DNA of 64,000 nucleotides from Exiguobacterium acetylicum DSM 20416 (GTDB lineage Bacteria; Bacillota; Bacilli; Exiguobacteriales; Exiguobacteriaceae): the NCBI RefSeq assembly GCF_000702605.1, contig NZ_JNIR01000001.1, positions 2,160,501-2,224,500 of the forward strand, read 5' to 3'. Position 1 is the stretch's first letter, and each line of letters begins with the position of its first letter. A program made the translations under genes and the position numbers. The notes under the pieces were generated by a model. The model saw only the letters and a list, made by a program, of their open reading frames with translations. It had not been told where the DNA came from and ran no database searches. This document shows, piece after piece, positions 1 through 9,144 of this stretch.

Positions 1-259
1 GTTTATAACGGACGCGTTGTTTGATATCGGTTAATCGCGTCTGCAAGACGTGGTCATAATCGGCATGCTCGAGATTTGCTTCGAGTGCCCACAAGATATC
101 GCCTTCTGTCAGCGTTCCTGCGTATTTCCCTTTATTGTCAACGAGTGGGACCGACGTAAAACGATGATGTTTCATCTTTTCTAGTGCTTGTCTGACCGTT
201 GACTCAGGATCTAAATATTTCACCTCATCTTTAGGTAATAAGAAAAAAGCAATATTCAT
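1..259 (-). CDS. CBS-domain protein (3' end outside window)
   Basis: The visible 86 codons begin at an ATG preceded by a GGGAGGAAC-type ribosome site. They encode MNIAFFLLPKDEVKYL, then a CBS motif with the FTSVPLVDNKGKYAGTLTEG stretch. Small Bacilli and Clostridia proteins with this same MNIAFFL...P start consist of paired CBS modules and are thought to sense adenine nucleotides. No catalytic domain is visible in this part. The gene runs off the left edge, so its length, second CBS motif and downstream partner cannot be judged. The family call rests on the CBS signature; the ligand is unknown. Confidence 0.8.
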   Translation of the reverse strand, partial: MNIAFFLLPKDEVKYLDPESTVRQALEKMKHHRFTSVPLVDNKGKYAGTLTEGDILWALEANLEHADYDHVLQTRLTDIKQRVRYK

Positions 260-360
260 TTCTGTTCCTCCCTAGCCACTCTGTGACACCCTTTTCATTT
301 TATCATGAACCCCGCGTTGATTCATTTCTCAAATGATGAAAATCTCTACATAATTCCTTC

Positions 361-596
361 ATATTTAGCTATACTATTTCGATGTTCCAAGATGAAAGAT
401 GAACTGACCGGTAACATCAACGGGTTGATGCAAGCAACGGAAGAAGCCTTGCCGACTAGATTCTTACTTTGACAGATGAATCCATTTAAGAGATTACCTG
501 TTGAGAAGAAATATTTTTGTGTAAAGAATCCATTCTCGCACTACTGGACGATGAAAGATTCAAAAGATCCCTCGGCTTTTCCGATTGCATGTGCAG
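361..596 (+). other. Unassigned transcribed-looking segment before a strong terminator
   Basis: The 445-base gap between the CBS gene and the AraC gene contains a TATACT box (370-375) with only a weak upstream -35 match, and a perfect 10-bp terminator at 597-628. Something on the plus strand therefore seems to be transcribed and ended here. The only ORF starting inside it and ending before the terminator is a 26-codon one at 392-472 (begins MKDELTGNINGLM, with no ribosome site). It may be a small RNA or a remnant of a small gene. No known RNA family was recognised. Confidence 0.35.
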
Positions 597-628
597 ACGA
601 AGCCTTTTTCGGAAGGCTTCGTTTTTTC
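597..628 (+). terminator. Intrinsic terminator
   Basis: Perfect 10-bp stem ACGAAGCCTT / AAGGCTTCGT with a 6-base loop, followed by a T-rich tail. It lies upstream of the AraC gene, so it must end a transcript that starts further left. Confidence 0.8.
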
Positions 629-704
629 TTGGTTCGTTCTCGACTATCCGTGAAAGAGGACATACACTAGAAGCAATCCACTTTATTTCGAAAGGAGTCG
701 TGTC

Positions 705-1862
705 ATGAATCGCTTGTCGACATCTGACTTGACGCAAATCGCAGAGCACCTTTACGGGATGACCGGTTTTTTCGTCACGTACCGAGATCATCATGGTACT
801 CCGCTTGCATTACGTCCAGAAGCTCCACCTCATCCCGGAACCTTGCCGATTGAGAACGAATGGCCAGTACTTAAGAAGACTCCTCTACTCTATACCCTGA
901 AAGATGGAACAGCTTACCTCTTTTTAGACGTTCCGGAACAAGGAATGTACCGGATTGGACCTGTTTTATTGCAATCCGCTCTTTTTCGGGCGCACATTCA
1001 AGACGAAGCGTATCATCAGTTTTATAAGGTCTTGCCGCGCACGACGGAGAACCGATTGATTGATTGTGCCCATCTGATGTATCGCTTGTTGCACGGGGAA
1101 GCATTGCCGAAGCGAGAAATCGAACAGCTGTCTGAGATTCAGGAAGCTGAAATTCCGCTCGTCGCAGATGCTCCCTCGCATACTGGTGTGACCGCGTATC
1201 GTAAAGCATGGCAACGGGAACAACAAATCATCGATTGGATCGCAACGGGTCAAAGTGAGCGACTCGCAACGACCTACTCCTTACCTGCTTATGGTGAATT
1301 TGGAACGCTCGCGCGACATCAGCCGTTACGTGCAGAAAAGAATCTGTTGCTTGGAACTGTTCTGTTGAGCGCACGCGCTGCGATTCGCGGAGGACTCGAA
1401 CCCGATGAAGCGTTCTCTTTAAGCGACCGGATGATCGAGACGATCGAAGCAGCGACGAGTATTGCCAAACTCCGCAATCGTCACGTCCGTATTACGGTGT
1501 CATTTGCAGAAGCCGTCAAGGAACTTCAGGCGCTACGGCATTCCCCACATGTACTGGCTGCGATTCGCTATATTCAGCAACATCTCTATGAACCATTGTC
1601 TGTCTCATCGATCAGTCAAGCCATCCATGTCTCGTCTAATTATTTGTCCGTTCTATTTAAAGATGAAACAGGGTTACCACTTGCCCGATACGTCATCCGG
1701 GAACGCATCCGGGAAGCGAAGCGCCTCTTACGTTCTTCCGACGACTCGCTGCTTGACATCTCAAACAAGTTGCATTTCTCGAGCCAAAGTCATTTTAGTC
1801 AAGCTTTTAAACAGACGACCGGTGAGACCCCAACGCATTATCGACAACGAAGTGAATTTTAA
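705..1862 (+). CDS. AraC-family transcriptional regulator
   Basis: 385 residues. The last ~100 residues form the double helix-turn-helix of the AraC/XylS family. They include IRYIQQHLYEPLSVSSISQA and the second-helix region LLDISNKLHFSSQSHFSQAF followed by the typical GETPTHYRQ ending. The first ~250 residues match no sensor domain I recognise; they have no membrane segment and no response-regulator aspartate motif, so they probably sense an intracellular ligand. The start is supported by AAAGGAG eight bases upstream. The gene stands alone between a terminator and a glycosyltransferase gene 101 bases downstream on the same strand. Its regulon is unknown; the cell-wall gene next door is a candidate target by position only. 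Confidence 0.85.
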   Translation: MNRLSTSDLTQIAEHLYGMTGFFVTYRDHHGTPLALRPEAPPHPGTLPIENEWPVLKKTPLLYTLKDGTAYLFLDVPEQGMYRIGPVLLQSALFRAHIQDEAYHQFYKVLPRTTENRLIDCAHLMYRLLHGEALPKREIEQLSEIQEAEIPLVADAPSHTGVTAYRKAWQREQQIIDWIATGQSERLATTYSLPAYGEFGTLARHQPLRAEKNLLLGTVLLSARAAIRGGLEPDEAFSLSDRMIETIEAATSIAKLRNRHVRITVSFAEAVKELQALRHSPHVLAAIRYIQQHLYEPLSVSSISQAIHVSSNYLSVLFKDETGLPLARYVIRERIREAKRLLRSSDDSLLDISNKLHFSSQSHFSQAFKQTTGETPTHYRQRSEF

Positions 1863-1919
1863 GAGAGTCGTGCCTTTTTTTCGTTTTGTGATATCCTATT
1901 CAACAGGAACTATTTTCGT

Positions 1920-1943
1920 GAATCCGTTTTTGACGGATTCTTT
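1920..1943 (+). terminator. Possible weak terminator
   Basis: Inverted repeat GAATCCGT / ACGGATTC around a 6-base loop, followed by only three T before a C. It lies between the AraC gene and the glycosyltransferase gene and may only partly stop transcription. It ends 20 bases before the next start codon. Confidence 0.4.
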
Positions 1944-1963
1944 CATCAAAAAGGAGAATCAAC

Positions 1964-4093
1964 ATGAACTCAATTAGTGTCATCATTCCTGTCTATCAAA
2001 CTGAATCACAAACGAAGGCAGCCATTCAATCCGTTCTCGACCAGAAGGTATCTATCCCGGTGGAAATCGTCGTCGTCTTTGATGGTCCGAGCACATACAT
2101 CGATGAGCTCCGTTCCCTCTATCCGACATGTACGATCGTGGAACAGGCGCATCAAGGAACTTACGCTGCACGTCGACGCGGTCTTGAAGTCGCGACAGGT
2201 GATTACGTTACCTTCCTCGATAGCGATGATATCCTCGCACCACGTGCGCTCTATACGTATATCAAAGCCTATGAGAAATCACGCGGTGAAGTCATCATCG
2301 GTAAAGTCTCGCCCGTCTACAACAAGAAGAAATGGCTCATGCCGATCGATGATGATCGTTATTTCTTCTATACCCGTACAAAGTTCAGTTCACGTCATTT
2401 GACGACGATTCACGGTTGGATGATTAAAAAGGACTTGCTCAATGATCTACCTGTTCTTGAGACACGATGGTTCGCCGATACGATCATCGCCCATGCGATC
2501 ATCTCGAAATTGACGAACCTGACATCGGTCAGTTACGTTGTCTATGGTCGAAACTCACGCAGTACGCCACTCGAAGGACAATCGCTCTACCAAGCACGCG
2601 ATATCACGACTTTGTCCGATATCTCACGAATTTATGGCATGTTATCTGCCCATACGCAGGATCATGACGTTCAAAAGTTCTTGAATACATGGTACAAACG
2701 TTTCATCTCAAAACGTGGTCGCGCATTGCTTGAGCGAAGCTCTTCAAAAAGTCAGCAGGCAGACGTCTTCCGTCATGTCGCTTACGATTTAAGACGAACG
2801 AAGGCACAGAGTAAGTACCTGCAAGCATGGTCAACGGGTTCGTATATCATGTTCCGTTCATATATCACTGCTGTTAAGACAAAACAAACGTTACGGACGG
2901 CACGACGTAAAAAAATCAAGAACGGTCTCATGCTCTATCGTCTGTTCCAAAAGATGCCGGTCAAAGAGAACCTTGTCTTATTCGAGAGTTTCCTCGGACG
3001 AAGCTACTCCGATAATCCGAAGGCTCTTTATCTGAAATTAAAAGAACAACGTCCTGAACTTGAGCTCGTCTGGATTTTTGCGAATGAGCCTTCAGATGAC
3101 GTCAAGGAAGCTTGCCCGAACTGGGTGCTCAAAAACAGCTTCGCATACTACCAAGCGATGGCACGTGCGAAGTACTGGATCTTCAATACGCGTCAGCCAC
3201 TCAGCTTAACGAAACGCGAAGAGACAATCTACCTTCAAACGTGGCACGGTACACCATTAAAACGACTAGGTCTCGACATGGAAGAAGTCCATATGGCAGG
3301 AACGAATGCAACCCGCTACAAACGGAACTTCTACAACCAAGCACAGGAATGGAACTACTTGATTTCTCCGAATGCCTATTCGAGCGAAATTTTCAAGAGT
3401 GCGTTCGGTTTCCAAAACACGATGCTTGAGGCGGGATACCCACGAAACGACCTCTTGTATGCAGACGATCAAGCTGGTCTCATCAGTGAAATCAAAGCAC
3501 GCCTGGACATCCCTGCTGAAAAGAAAGTCGTCTTATATGCACCGACATGGCGAGATGACGAGTTCATCGCTCGTGGAAAATATCGTTTTGATCTCCAGCT
3601 CGACTTGAATGAGATGCAGGCCCGACTCGGTGACGATTATGTCGTCTTGCTCCGGATGCATTACTTGATCGCGCAAAACATGGACATCAGTGGACACGAA
3701 GGATTCGCCTATGACGTCTCTTCGTACGGCGATATCGCAGAGTTGTACTTGATCAGTGACGTACTGATCACTGACTATTCGTCTGTCTTCTTCGATTACG
3801 CCCACTTACAGCGTCCAATGATCTTCTTTACGTATGACTTAGAGAAATACGCGTCGACGTTACGTGGATTCTACTTCGATTTCGAAGCAGTCGTTCCGGG
3901 ACCACTCTTGAAAGAGACAGATCAAGTCATCGATTATATCGAACAGATCGATACGAAATCCATCGCTTACCAAGAAAAGTACGACCGCTTCCTCGAACGG
4001 TTCTGCAGTCTGGACGATGGTACGGCAAGTGAACGTGTTCTTGCTGAGTTGTTCCCGAATACAAGCTCAGCAGATGTTGAAGATGCTGAATAA
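1964..4093 (+). CDS. Bifunctional GT2 glycosyltransferase / CDP-glycerol glycerophosphotransferase
   Basis: 709 residues, two enzymes in one chain. Residues ~4-110 are a family-2 glycosyltransferase: SVIIPVY start, the VVVFDG motif, and TFLDSDD as the DxD-type metal site. Residues ~330-690 are a TagF/TagB-type CDP-glycerol polyglycerophosphotransferase, shown by FESFLGRSYSDNPKAL, TWHGTPLKRLG, YAPTWRDDEF, LITDYSSVFFDYA and GFYFDF. The enzyme should build or decorate a glycerol- or ribitol-phosphate wall polymer at the inner membrane face using nucleotide sugars and CDP-glycerol. AAGGAG lies seven bases before the ATG. No other wall-polymer gene is adjacent, so the exact polymer is not known. 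Confidence 0.9.
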   Translation: MNSISVIIPVYQTESQTKAAIQSVLDQKVSIPVEIVVVFDGPSTYIDELRSLYPTCTIVEQAHQGTYAARRRGLEVATGDYVTFLDSDDILAPRALYTYIKAYEKSRGEVIIGKVSPVYNKKKWLMPIDDDRYFFYTRTKFSSRHLTTIHGWMIKKDLLNDLPVLETRWFADTIIAHAIISKLTNLTSVSYVVYGRNSRSTPLEGQSLYQARDITTLSDISRIYGMLSAHTQDHDVQKFLNTWYKRFISKRGRALLERSSSKSQQADVFRHVAYDLRRTKAQSKYLQAWSTGSYIMFRSYITAVKTKQTLRTARRKKIKNGLMLYRLFQKMPVKENLVLFESFLGRSYSDNPKALYLKLKEQRPELELVWIFANEPSDDVKEACPNWVLKNSFAYYQAMARAKYWIFNTRQPLSLTKREETIYLQTWHGTPLKRLGLDMEEVHMAGTNATRYKRNFYNQAQEWNYLISPNAYSSEIFKSAFGFQNTMLEAGYPRNDLLYADDQAGLISEIKARLDIPAEKKVVLYAPTWRDDEFIARGKYRFDLQLDLNEMQARLGDDYVVLLRMHYLIAQNMDISGHEGFAYDVSSYGDIAELYLISDVLITDYSSVFFDYAHLQRPMIFFTYDLEKYASTLRGFYFDFEAVVPGPLLKETDQVIDYIEQIDTKSIAYQEKYDRFLERFCSLDDGTASERVLAELFPNTSSADVEDAE

Positions 4094-4105
4094 GGAGACA
4101 CAATG

Positions 4106-4147
4106 AAAAAGGAGAAAGATGCGCTTTTGCGCTCTTTCTCCTTTTTC
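4106..4147. terminator. Bidirectional terminator
   Basis: A 14-bp stem AAAAAGGAGAAAGA / TCTTTCTCCTTTTT capped by an inner GCGC stem separates the convergent glycerophosphotransferase and DUF1643-like genes. T-tracts lie on both strands, so it can serve both. Confidence 0.85.
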
Positions 4148-4150
4148 GTA

Positions 4151-5074
4151 TCATCGTCTACGATACGGTGCAATCCGTTCTTTAAACTCAGGATGGACGA
4201 AACTAGGACGTAACGATAAGACGACCTCACCGAGGAGATGTTCTACCACGTCGTCCCATCGTTCGACGATTTCAGAAGAGGTCTTCGCAGATACATCCCC
4301 CTCTTCGAGTAATGCTGTCTCATCCGTTGTTCTCATGAAGACCCACGTATCGTCAGATCGTTTGCGTCCCATTAAGGTGATACGTCCACCTTCCATCCGG
4401 TACAGAAGGATTCGCTCCCATTGACGCTTCCGACTCGGTACCATGACTTCACGATGTCGCGCGATGATTTGCTCTTTGATCATTTTCTGACTAGCATCGA
4501 GATTCGGACACAGATGATAAAAATCATCTGTTCGTGGGTGCTTGATACCAAAGTGCGGAATACCTGATGCTTCGAGACGCTTCATCCACTCCACTTTCGC
4601 TTGTCGTAAGTGTATCCAACGGATAAGATGTCTCTGCACTCCCCATCCTGTAATCACGAAAGGATGTCGACGCAATTCTTCGACTGACGCAAACAACGTC
4701 TGCTTTTCAAAGGAGGTTTCCTGACAGAGTTCTTCGAAACGATTGATCGATGTGACATCATTGCCGTGTTGCATAGGGAATAAATTGTATAGATGAAAGC
4801 GCCCCGATAAGGCTTGTCCTTCGTAGATTCCTTCTACGATACGAACAATCTGACACATCGTTTTATCTAATTGTCCAACCTCACCAGTCGCTTGTCCTAT
4901 CATCTCAAGTTGTGGACGTAATGCCGGATCCACTGTCGCAGATCCTGGATTCAACATCAGACATGCCCCTAGTGACGTCTCACTTTCCCCCCACTGAATG
5001 TATGTATGATAGCGATACAATACGTCTTGTTCCAATCGGAATGTTGCGTACACTTGAACATCGTTAGCCGTCAT
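4151..5074 (-). CDS. DUF1643-like protein of unknown function
   Basis: 307 residues, soluble, no signal peptide. The N-terminal half carries GACLMLNPGSATVDP and, ~80 residues later, FHLYNLFP. These resemble the LNPSTAD and VVNLF signatures of DUF1643 proteins. The C-terminal third has an ERILLYRMEGG...ITLMGRKR stretch that I do not recognise. The start at the second of two adjacent candidates (GTG-ATG) is chosen because GGAGG lies seven bases from the ATG. It is a single gene, convergent with the glycerophosphotransferase. Biochemical role unknown; the family assignment is only moderately secure. Confidence 0.6.
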   Translation of the reverse strand: MTANDVQVYATFRLEQDVLYRYHTYIQWGESETSLGACLMLNPGSATVDPALRPQLEMIGQATGEVGQLDKTMCQIVRIVEGIYEGQALSGRFHLYNLFPMQHGNDVTSINRFEELCQETSFEKQTLFASVEELRRHPFVITGWGVQRHLIRWIHLRQAKVEWMKRLEASGIPHFGIKHPRTDDFYHLCPNLDASQKMIKEQIIARHREVMVPSRKRQWERILLYRMEGGRITLMGRKRSDDTWVFMRTTDETALLEEGDVSAKTSSEIVERWDDVVEHLLGEVVLSLRPSFVHPEFKERIAPYRRR

Positions 5075-5161
5075 CACGAATCCTCCTATATTTTTATATA
5101 TAAATTGATTATTTTACCATATTGAGGTTCTCATTTACTTTCGTTTATACACCAAGTCAAT

Positions 5162-5195
5162 CAAAAAATGCCTCCTTCCTAATGGAAAGAGGCAT
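5162..5195 (-). terminator. Terminator of rlmCD
   Basis: On the minus strand ATGCCTCTTTCC / GGAAGGAGGCAT with one G-U pair and an ATTA loop, then TTTTTT. It directly follows the rlmCD stop codon. Confidence 0.85.
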
Positions 5196-5202
5196 GAACG
5201 AT

Positions 5203-6561
5203 TTAGTTCCGGACGAACAAGGCAATGCTCTCGACGTGTGTCGTATGTGGGAACATATCGACTGGTGTCACTTCAACGAGTGTATAACCGAGTTCTGTTA
5301 ACAACTTCGCGTCACGCGCTTGTGTTGACGCATTACACGAGACGTAGACGATTCGCTTCGGTGCAACATCTGCTGCAGCACGCAAGAACTCTTCGTCACA
5401 GCCTTTACGTGGTGGGTCAACGACGATGACGTCCGGTTGGATACCGGCTTTAACGAGATCCGGCATGACTTTCTCAGCTGCACCGTACTCGAATGTCACG
5501 TTCTCGATACCGTTCGCTTGTGCGTTCCGGCGGGCATCATCGATTGCTTGCGGTACGATTTCGATGCCGTAGACGTGCTTCGCTTGTTTAGCGAGTGACA
5601 ATGAAATCGAACCGATACCACAGTAGGCATCAACGACTGTCTCATCGCCTGTCAACTGAGCATACTCGAGCGCTTTTGCGTAGAGTTTCTCTGTTTGCAG
5701 CGGGTTGACTTGGAAGAACGAATGCGGTGAGATCTCATACGTCAATCCAGCGATCTGATCGCGGATGACAGACGGACCGTACAAGACGACGTTCTTTTTC
5801 CCGAGAATGACGTTCGTATCATCCGGGTTGATGTTGTGCTGGATCGAAGTGACGTTTGGTAACGCCTTTAAGATCCCTTCGACGATCTTATCGATCCCAC
5901 GAAGTTGTTTGACCTTCGTGACGAGCACGACCATCAATTCGTTCGTATGGTAGCCATGACGCGCCATGATATGACGGATGACGCCTGCTTTTTTCTTCTC
6001 GTCGTATGCTGGGACTTTTAAGTCGGCGAGGACTTTACGCACCGCTTGGACAGCTTCGTCGTTTTCTTTGTTTTGAATCAAGCAGTAGTCCATGTCGATG
6101 ATCCGGTGACTTCGTTTTTGATAGAAGCCAGCCATCAATTTGTTCGATTGGAATGCAACCGGTACTTGTGCTTTGTTACGGTAACCCCACGGATCTTCCA
6201 TCCCGATCGTCTCGTGGACCGGAATTTCAAGACCTGCTAGGCGTGCGAAAGCATCACGAACACGGTTGTGCTTGAACTTGAGTTCTGCATCGTATGATAA
6301 ATGTTGCAATTGGCAACCGCCACACTGGTTGTAAACCGGACAAGGTGGCTCGACACGATCGACACTCTTCGTCTTTTGACGGATGATGCGACCGAATCCG
6401 TAAGACTTCGTCGTTTTCGTGATTTTGATCTTGACCTGCTCCGTCGGCAATGCGCCTGGGATGAAGACCGTGTACCCATCGATACGCGCGACCCCCGACC
6501 CTTCATGTGTCAGGTCGACGATTTCGACGACGTGTTCATCGTTCTTTTGTACTGGAATCAT
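5203..6561 (-). CDS. rlmCD: 23S rRNA (uracil-5-)-methyltransferase, RlmCD/RumA type
   Basis: 452 residues, normal for the TrmA/RumA family. An N-terminal TRAM domain (residues ~10-65) is followed by the iron-sulfur cysteines CPVYNQCGGCQ. The SAM-binding domain has VDAYCGIGSISLSL, the catalytic cysteine motif VSCNAST and the IVVDPPRKGC motif. The enzyme methylates C5 of uridine in 23S rRNA. In Bacilli a single protein of this type modifies both U747 and U1939, so the dual name is used; the sequence alone does not prove which sites. It lies 25 bases downstream of dagK, with a hairpin in the gap, so it is probably partly co-transcribed with dagK. Confidence 0.93.
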   Translation of the reverse strand: MIPVQKNDEHVVEIVDLTHEGSGVARIDGYTVFIPGALPTEQVKIKITKTTKSYGFGRIIRQKTKSVDRVEPPCPVYNQCGGCQLQHLSYDAELKFKHNRVRDAFARLAGLEIPVHETIGMEDPWGYRNKAQVPVAFQSNKLMAGFYQKRSHRIIDMDYCLIQNKENDEAVQAVRKVLADLKVPAYDEKKKAGVIRHIMARHGYHTNELMVVLVTKVKQLRGIDKIVEGILKALPNVTSIQHNINPDDTNVILGKKNVVLYGPSVIRDQIAGLTYEISPHSFFQVNPLQTEKLYAKALEYAQLTGDETVVDAYCGIGSISLSLAKQAKHVYGIEIVPQAIDDARRNAQANGIENVTFEYGAAEKVMPDLVKAGIQPDVIVVDPPRKGCDEEFLRAAADVAPKRIVYVSCNASTQARDAKLLTELGYTLVEVTPVDMFPHTTHVESIALFVRN

Positions 6562-6573
6562 GAATATCCTCCT

Positions 6574-6598
6574 TAAAAACCTCGCTTCACGCGAGGTT
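6574..6598 (-). terminator. Terminator/attenuator spanning the dagK stop codon
   Basis: On the minus strand AACCTCGC, a 5-base loop, GCGAGGTT, then T5. The upstream arm is dagK coding sequence, the TGA stop lies in the loop, and the tail runs straight into the ribosome site of rlmCD. It should reduce read-through into rlmCD. Confidence 0.75.
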
Positions 6599-7549
6599 CG
6601 TTTCTGCTTCTTGTAGTTGTGTATTGATTTGTTCCATCTCTTCGATCCGGAACTTTGGTGTCATGACTTCGAAATGAGAGCGAAGATTCGTCATCTCGCC
6701 TTCGCAAATGCCGCCAAACTCACCATCGATGTTCAAGCTCATCTCTGATGTATTCTTCATGCGGACGAATGAGGTCGTGACATGCTCGATGCAAGGGTCC
6801 GAGAAATGATCCCCTTTCAAGGCAAGACGCATGACACGAATCAGTTCGACGAGGTTACATTTCTTGAGAATGAAGAGATCGAACCGACCGTCATTGAGTG
6901 ACGCGTTCGGTGACAATTTCTCGAATCCGCCGACGGAGTTCGTATTGGATGTCAAGAACAACATGACTTCTCCTTTGAATATACCCTTTTCATGCTCCAG
7001 TTCGACATATGTCGGTCGGATTTGCGGAAGTTTCTCCATCCCTTTGACGTAGTACGCGAGCTGTCCGAGTGCCGTCTTCAGCTTCGAAGGCACTTCGTAC
7101 GACAGTTCTGTCATGATGCCACCGCCAGCGATATTGATGAAGTAATGGACGCCTGCGGAGCCTTCGATCTTACCGATATCGACCGGCATCGTATGTCCTG
7201 TGCAGATGACATCCATCGCCCCTTCAATCGTCAATGGAATACGCATCGCCCGACCAAAGTCATTCGTCGTTCCAACAGGTAATACACCAAGCTTTGGACG
7301 TTTATTGTAGGCAGCCATTCCACTGATCACTTCGTTCAACGTACCATCGCCGCCTGCTGCGACGACGAGATCAAATTCTGCTTCGCATGCTCGTGCTGCT
7401 TCATACGTCGCATCGCCGACCGCTTTCGTCGAGTAGACAGATGTCTCATAACCCGCTGCTTCGAGTCGGTCGAGGATATACGGTAAATTTCGTTTAACCA
7501 TCTCTTTCCCGGAAGTCGGGTTATAAATCACGCGCGCTCTAGGTCTCAT
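6587..7549 (-). CDS. dagK: Diacylglycerol kinase, DagK (YerQ) type
   Basis: 320 residues from the ATG that follows AAGGAG by eight bases; an upstream in-frame ATG would add eight residues but has no ribosome site. The chain starts MRPRARVIYNPTSGKE and carries the nucleotide-binding GGDGTLNEV motif and GVLPVGTTNDFGRA, hallmarks of the soluble DAGK catalytic family. It phosphorylates diacylglycerol released by lipoteichoic acid synthesis, returning it to phosphatidic acid; it is essential in Bacillus subtilis. It sits upstream of rlmCD, an arrangement also common in other Bacilli. Confidence 0.94.
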   Translation of the reverse strand: MRPRARVIYNPTSGKEMVKRNLPYILDRLEAAGYETSVYSTKAVGDATYEAARACEAEFDLVVAAGGDGTLNEVISGMAAYNKRPKLGVLPVGTTNDFGRAMRIPLTIEGAMDVICTGHTMPVDIGKIEGSAGVHYFINIAGGGIMTELSYEVPSKLKTALGQLAYYVKGMEKLPQIRPTYVELEHEKGIFKGEVMLFLTSNTNSVGGFEKLSPNASLNDGRFDLFILKKCNLVELIRVMRLALKGDHFSDPCIEHVTTSFVRMKNTSEMSLNIDGEFGGICEGEMTNLRSHFEVMTPKFRIEEMEQINTQLQEAETNLA

Positions 7550-7631
7550 AAGATTTTCTCCTTTTTGACTCAACCGTTCATTTGATACATAACTGTTTTA
7601 TTTTACATGAACTCTCGAGACATTACAAAGC

Positions 7632-7685
7632 CAAAAAAGACAGCGTCCGTTTCCTCGCAGAAGTAAAGGAGGAACGAACGCTGTT
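7632..7685 (-). terminator. Terminator of the gatCAB operon
   Basis: Long imperfect minus-strand stem beginning ACAGCG and closing ACGCTGT, with a GAGGAAACG inner arm, followed by CTTTTTT. It lies just after the gatB stop codon. Confidence 0.8.
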
Positions 7686-7696
7686 TGATCAGGTAC

Positions 7697-9130
7697 TTAT
7701 TTTAATTTTTCAAGCTCTTCATAGAAGAGTTGATCAAGGAGGGCAGGGTTCGCCATTCCTTTTGTTTTCTTCATGATTTGACCGATGACGAAGCCTTTCT
7801 TCCGGTCACGTCCACCGAGTAATTCCTCGACGACGGCTGGGTTCGCTTCGAACATCTCGACGATGAGACCACGTAGCAACCCTTCGTCCGAAATTTGTGC
7901 AAGACCGTTTGCTTCGACGTATGCACGTGGCTCGACACCTTCTTCGATGACGGCCGTGAAGACTTGTTTAGCGATCTTCGAAGAAATCGTTCCGCTTGCG
8001 ATCAAGTCGATCATTTCTGCCAGACGAGCTGGTGTCATCTTGACTGTTTCGAACGTTTCCGTCGATTTATTCAAGTGACCTTGGATCTCACCGACCGTCC
8101 AGTTGGCTGCTGCTTTTGGTTCTGCGCCTGCTGCCAGTGTCGCTTCGAAGTACTCTGCCGTCTCACGTGTAACTGTCAATTGTTTCGCATCATACGCCGA
8201 AAGACCGAGTTCTTCTTGGTAACGAACGCGACGTGCATCTGGAAGTTCTGGGATACCCGCACGAATCGCTTCTTTCCAATCGTGATCAAGTACGAGCTTG
8301 ACGAGGTCAGGCTCTGGGAAGTAACGGTAATCCGACGCCCCTTCTTTGACACGCATGAGGACGGTTTGTTTTTTCGTCTCATCGAAGCGAAGTGTTTCTT
8401 GACGCATCACACCACCTGCAAGCAACAACTTACGGTGACGATCTTCTTCGAACTCAAGACCTTTTAAGACGTTTCCGAATGAGTTCAAGTTTTTAAGTTC
8501 TGTTTTCGTACCGAACTTCTCTTGTCCGTATGGACGAACGGAGATGTTACAGTCACAACGAAGTGATCCTTCTTCCATCTTGACGTCCGAGACGCCTGCA
8601 TATTGCAAGACTTCCTTGAGACGTTCGAGGTAGGCGACCGCATCTTTCGGTGAACGCATGTCCGCTTCACTGACGATCTCGATGAGCGGTGCACCTGTCC
8701 GGTTGAAGTCGACGACCGAGTGGTTGGCACCCGTGTGGTTCATCTTACCAGCATCTTCTTCCAAATGGACACGTTCGATTCGGAAGCGTTTCGTTTTGCC
8801 ATCGACTTCCGCATCAATATAGCCATCGAAGCCGATCGGTTGATCGAACTGTGAGATTTGATACGCTTTTGGCGTATCTGGATAAAAGTAGTTCTTCCGG
8901 TCAAATTTCGTTTGATCGGCTACTTGGCAGTTGAGTGCCATTGCTGCACGAACAGCGAGTTCGACGGCTTTTTCGTTGACTTTCGGCAGGACGCCTGGGT
9001 GTCCAAGACAAATCGGACACGTTTTTGTGTTCGTCTCCGCGCCGTATTCCCGCGCACAACCACAGAACATCTTCGTGTTCGTGCTCAGTTCGGCGTGGAC
9101 CTCGATCCCGATGATCGTTTCAAAGTTCAT
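7697..9130 (-). CDS. gatB: Asp-tRNA(Asn)/Glu-tRNA(Gln) amidotransferase subunit B
   Basis: 477 residues, the usual GatB length. It starts [16 protein letters not shown] and has [20 protein letters not shown], which supplies the zinc-binding cysteines, plus [15 protein letters not shown] and [14 protein letters not shown]. The C-terminal tail domain ends near [16 protein letters not shown]. It is the kinase/tRNA-binding subunit that activates glutamate or aspartate misacylated to tRNA before transamidation with ammonia delivered by GatA. Third gene of gatCAB, 14 bases after gatA. Confidence 0.98.
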   Translation of the reverse strand: MNFETIIGIEVHAELSTNTKMFCGCAREYGAETNTKTCPICLGHPGVLPKVNEKAVELAVRAAMALNCQVADQTKFDRKNYFYPDTPKAYQISQFDQPIGFDGYIDAEVDGKTKRFRIERVHLEEDAGKMNHTGANHSVVDFNRTGAPLIEIVSEADMRSPKDAVAYLERLKEVLQYAGVSDVKMEEGSLRCDCNISVRPYGQEKFGTKTELKNLNSFGNVLKGLEFEEDRHRKLLLAGGVMRQETLRFDETKKQTVLMRVKEGASDYRYFPEPDLVKLVLDHDWKEAIRAGIPELPDARRVRYQEELGLSAYDAKQLTVTRETAEYFEATLAAGAEPKAAANWTVGEIQGHLNKSTETFETVKMTPARLAEMIDLIASGTISSKIAKQVFTAVIEEGVEPRAYVEANGLAQISDEGLLRGLIVEMFEANPAVVEELLGGRDRKKGFVIGQIMKKTKGMANPALLDQLFYEELEKLK

Positions 9131-9144
9131 GATACATTCGCTCC

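Noticed and set aside
476-708. Two plus-strand frames of ~64 codons before the AraC gene
   Set aside because: Both run through the strong terminator at 597-628 and lack ribosome sites.
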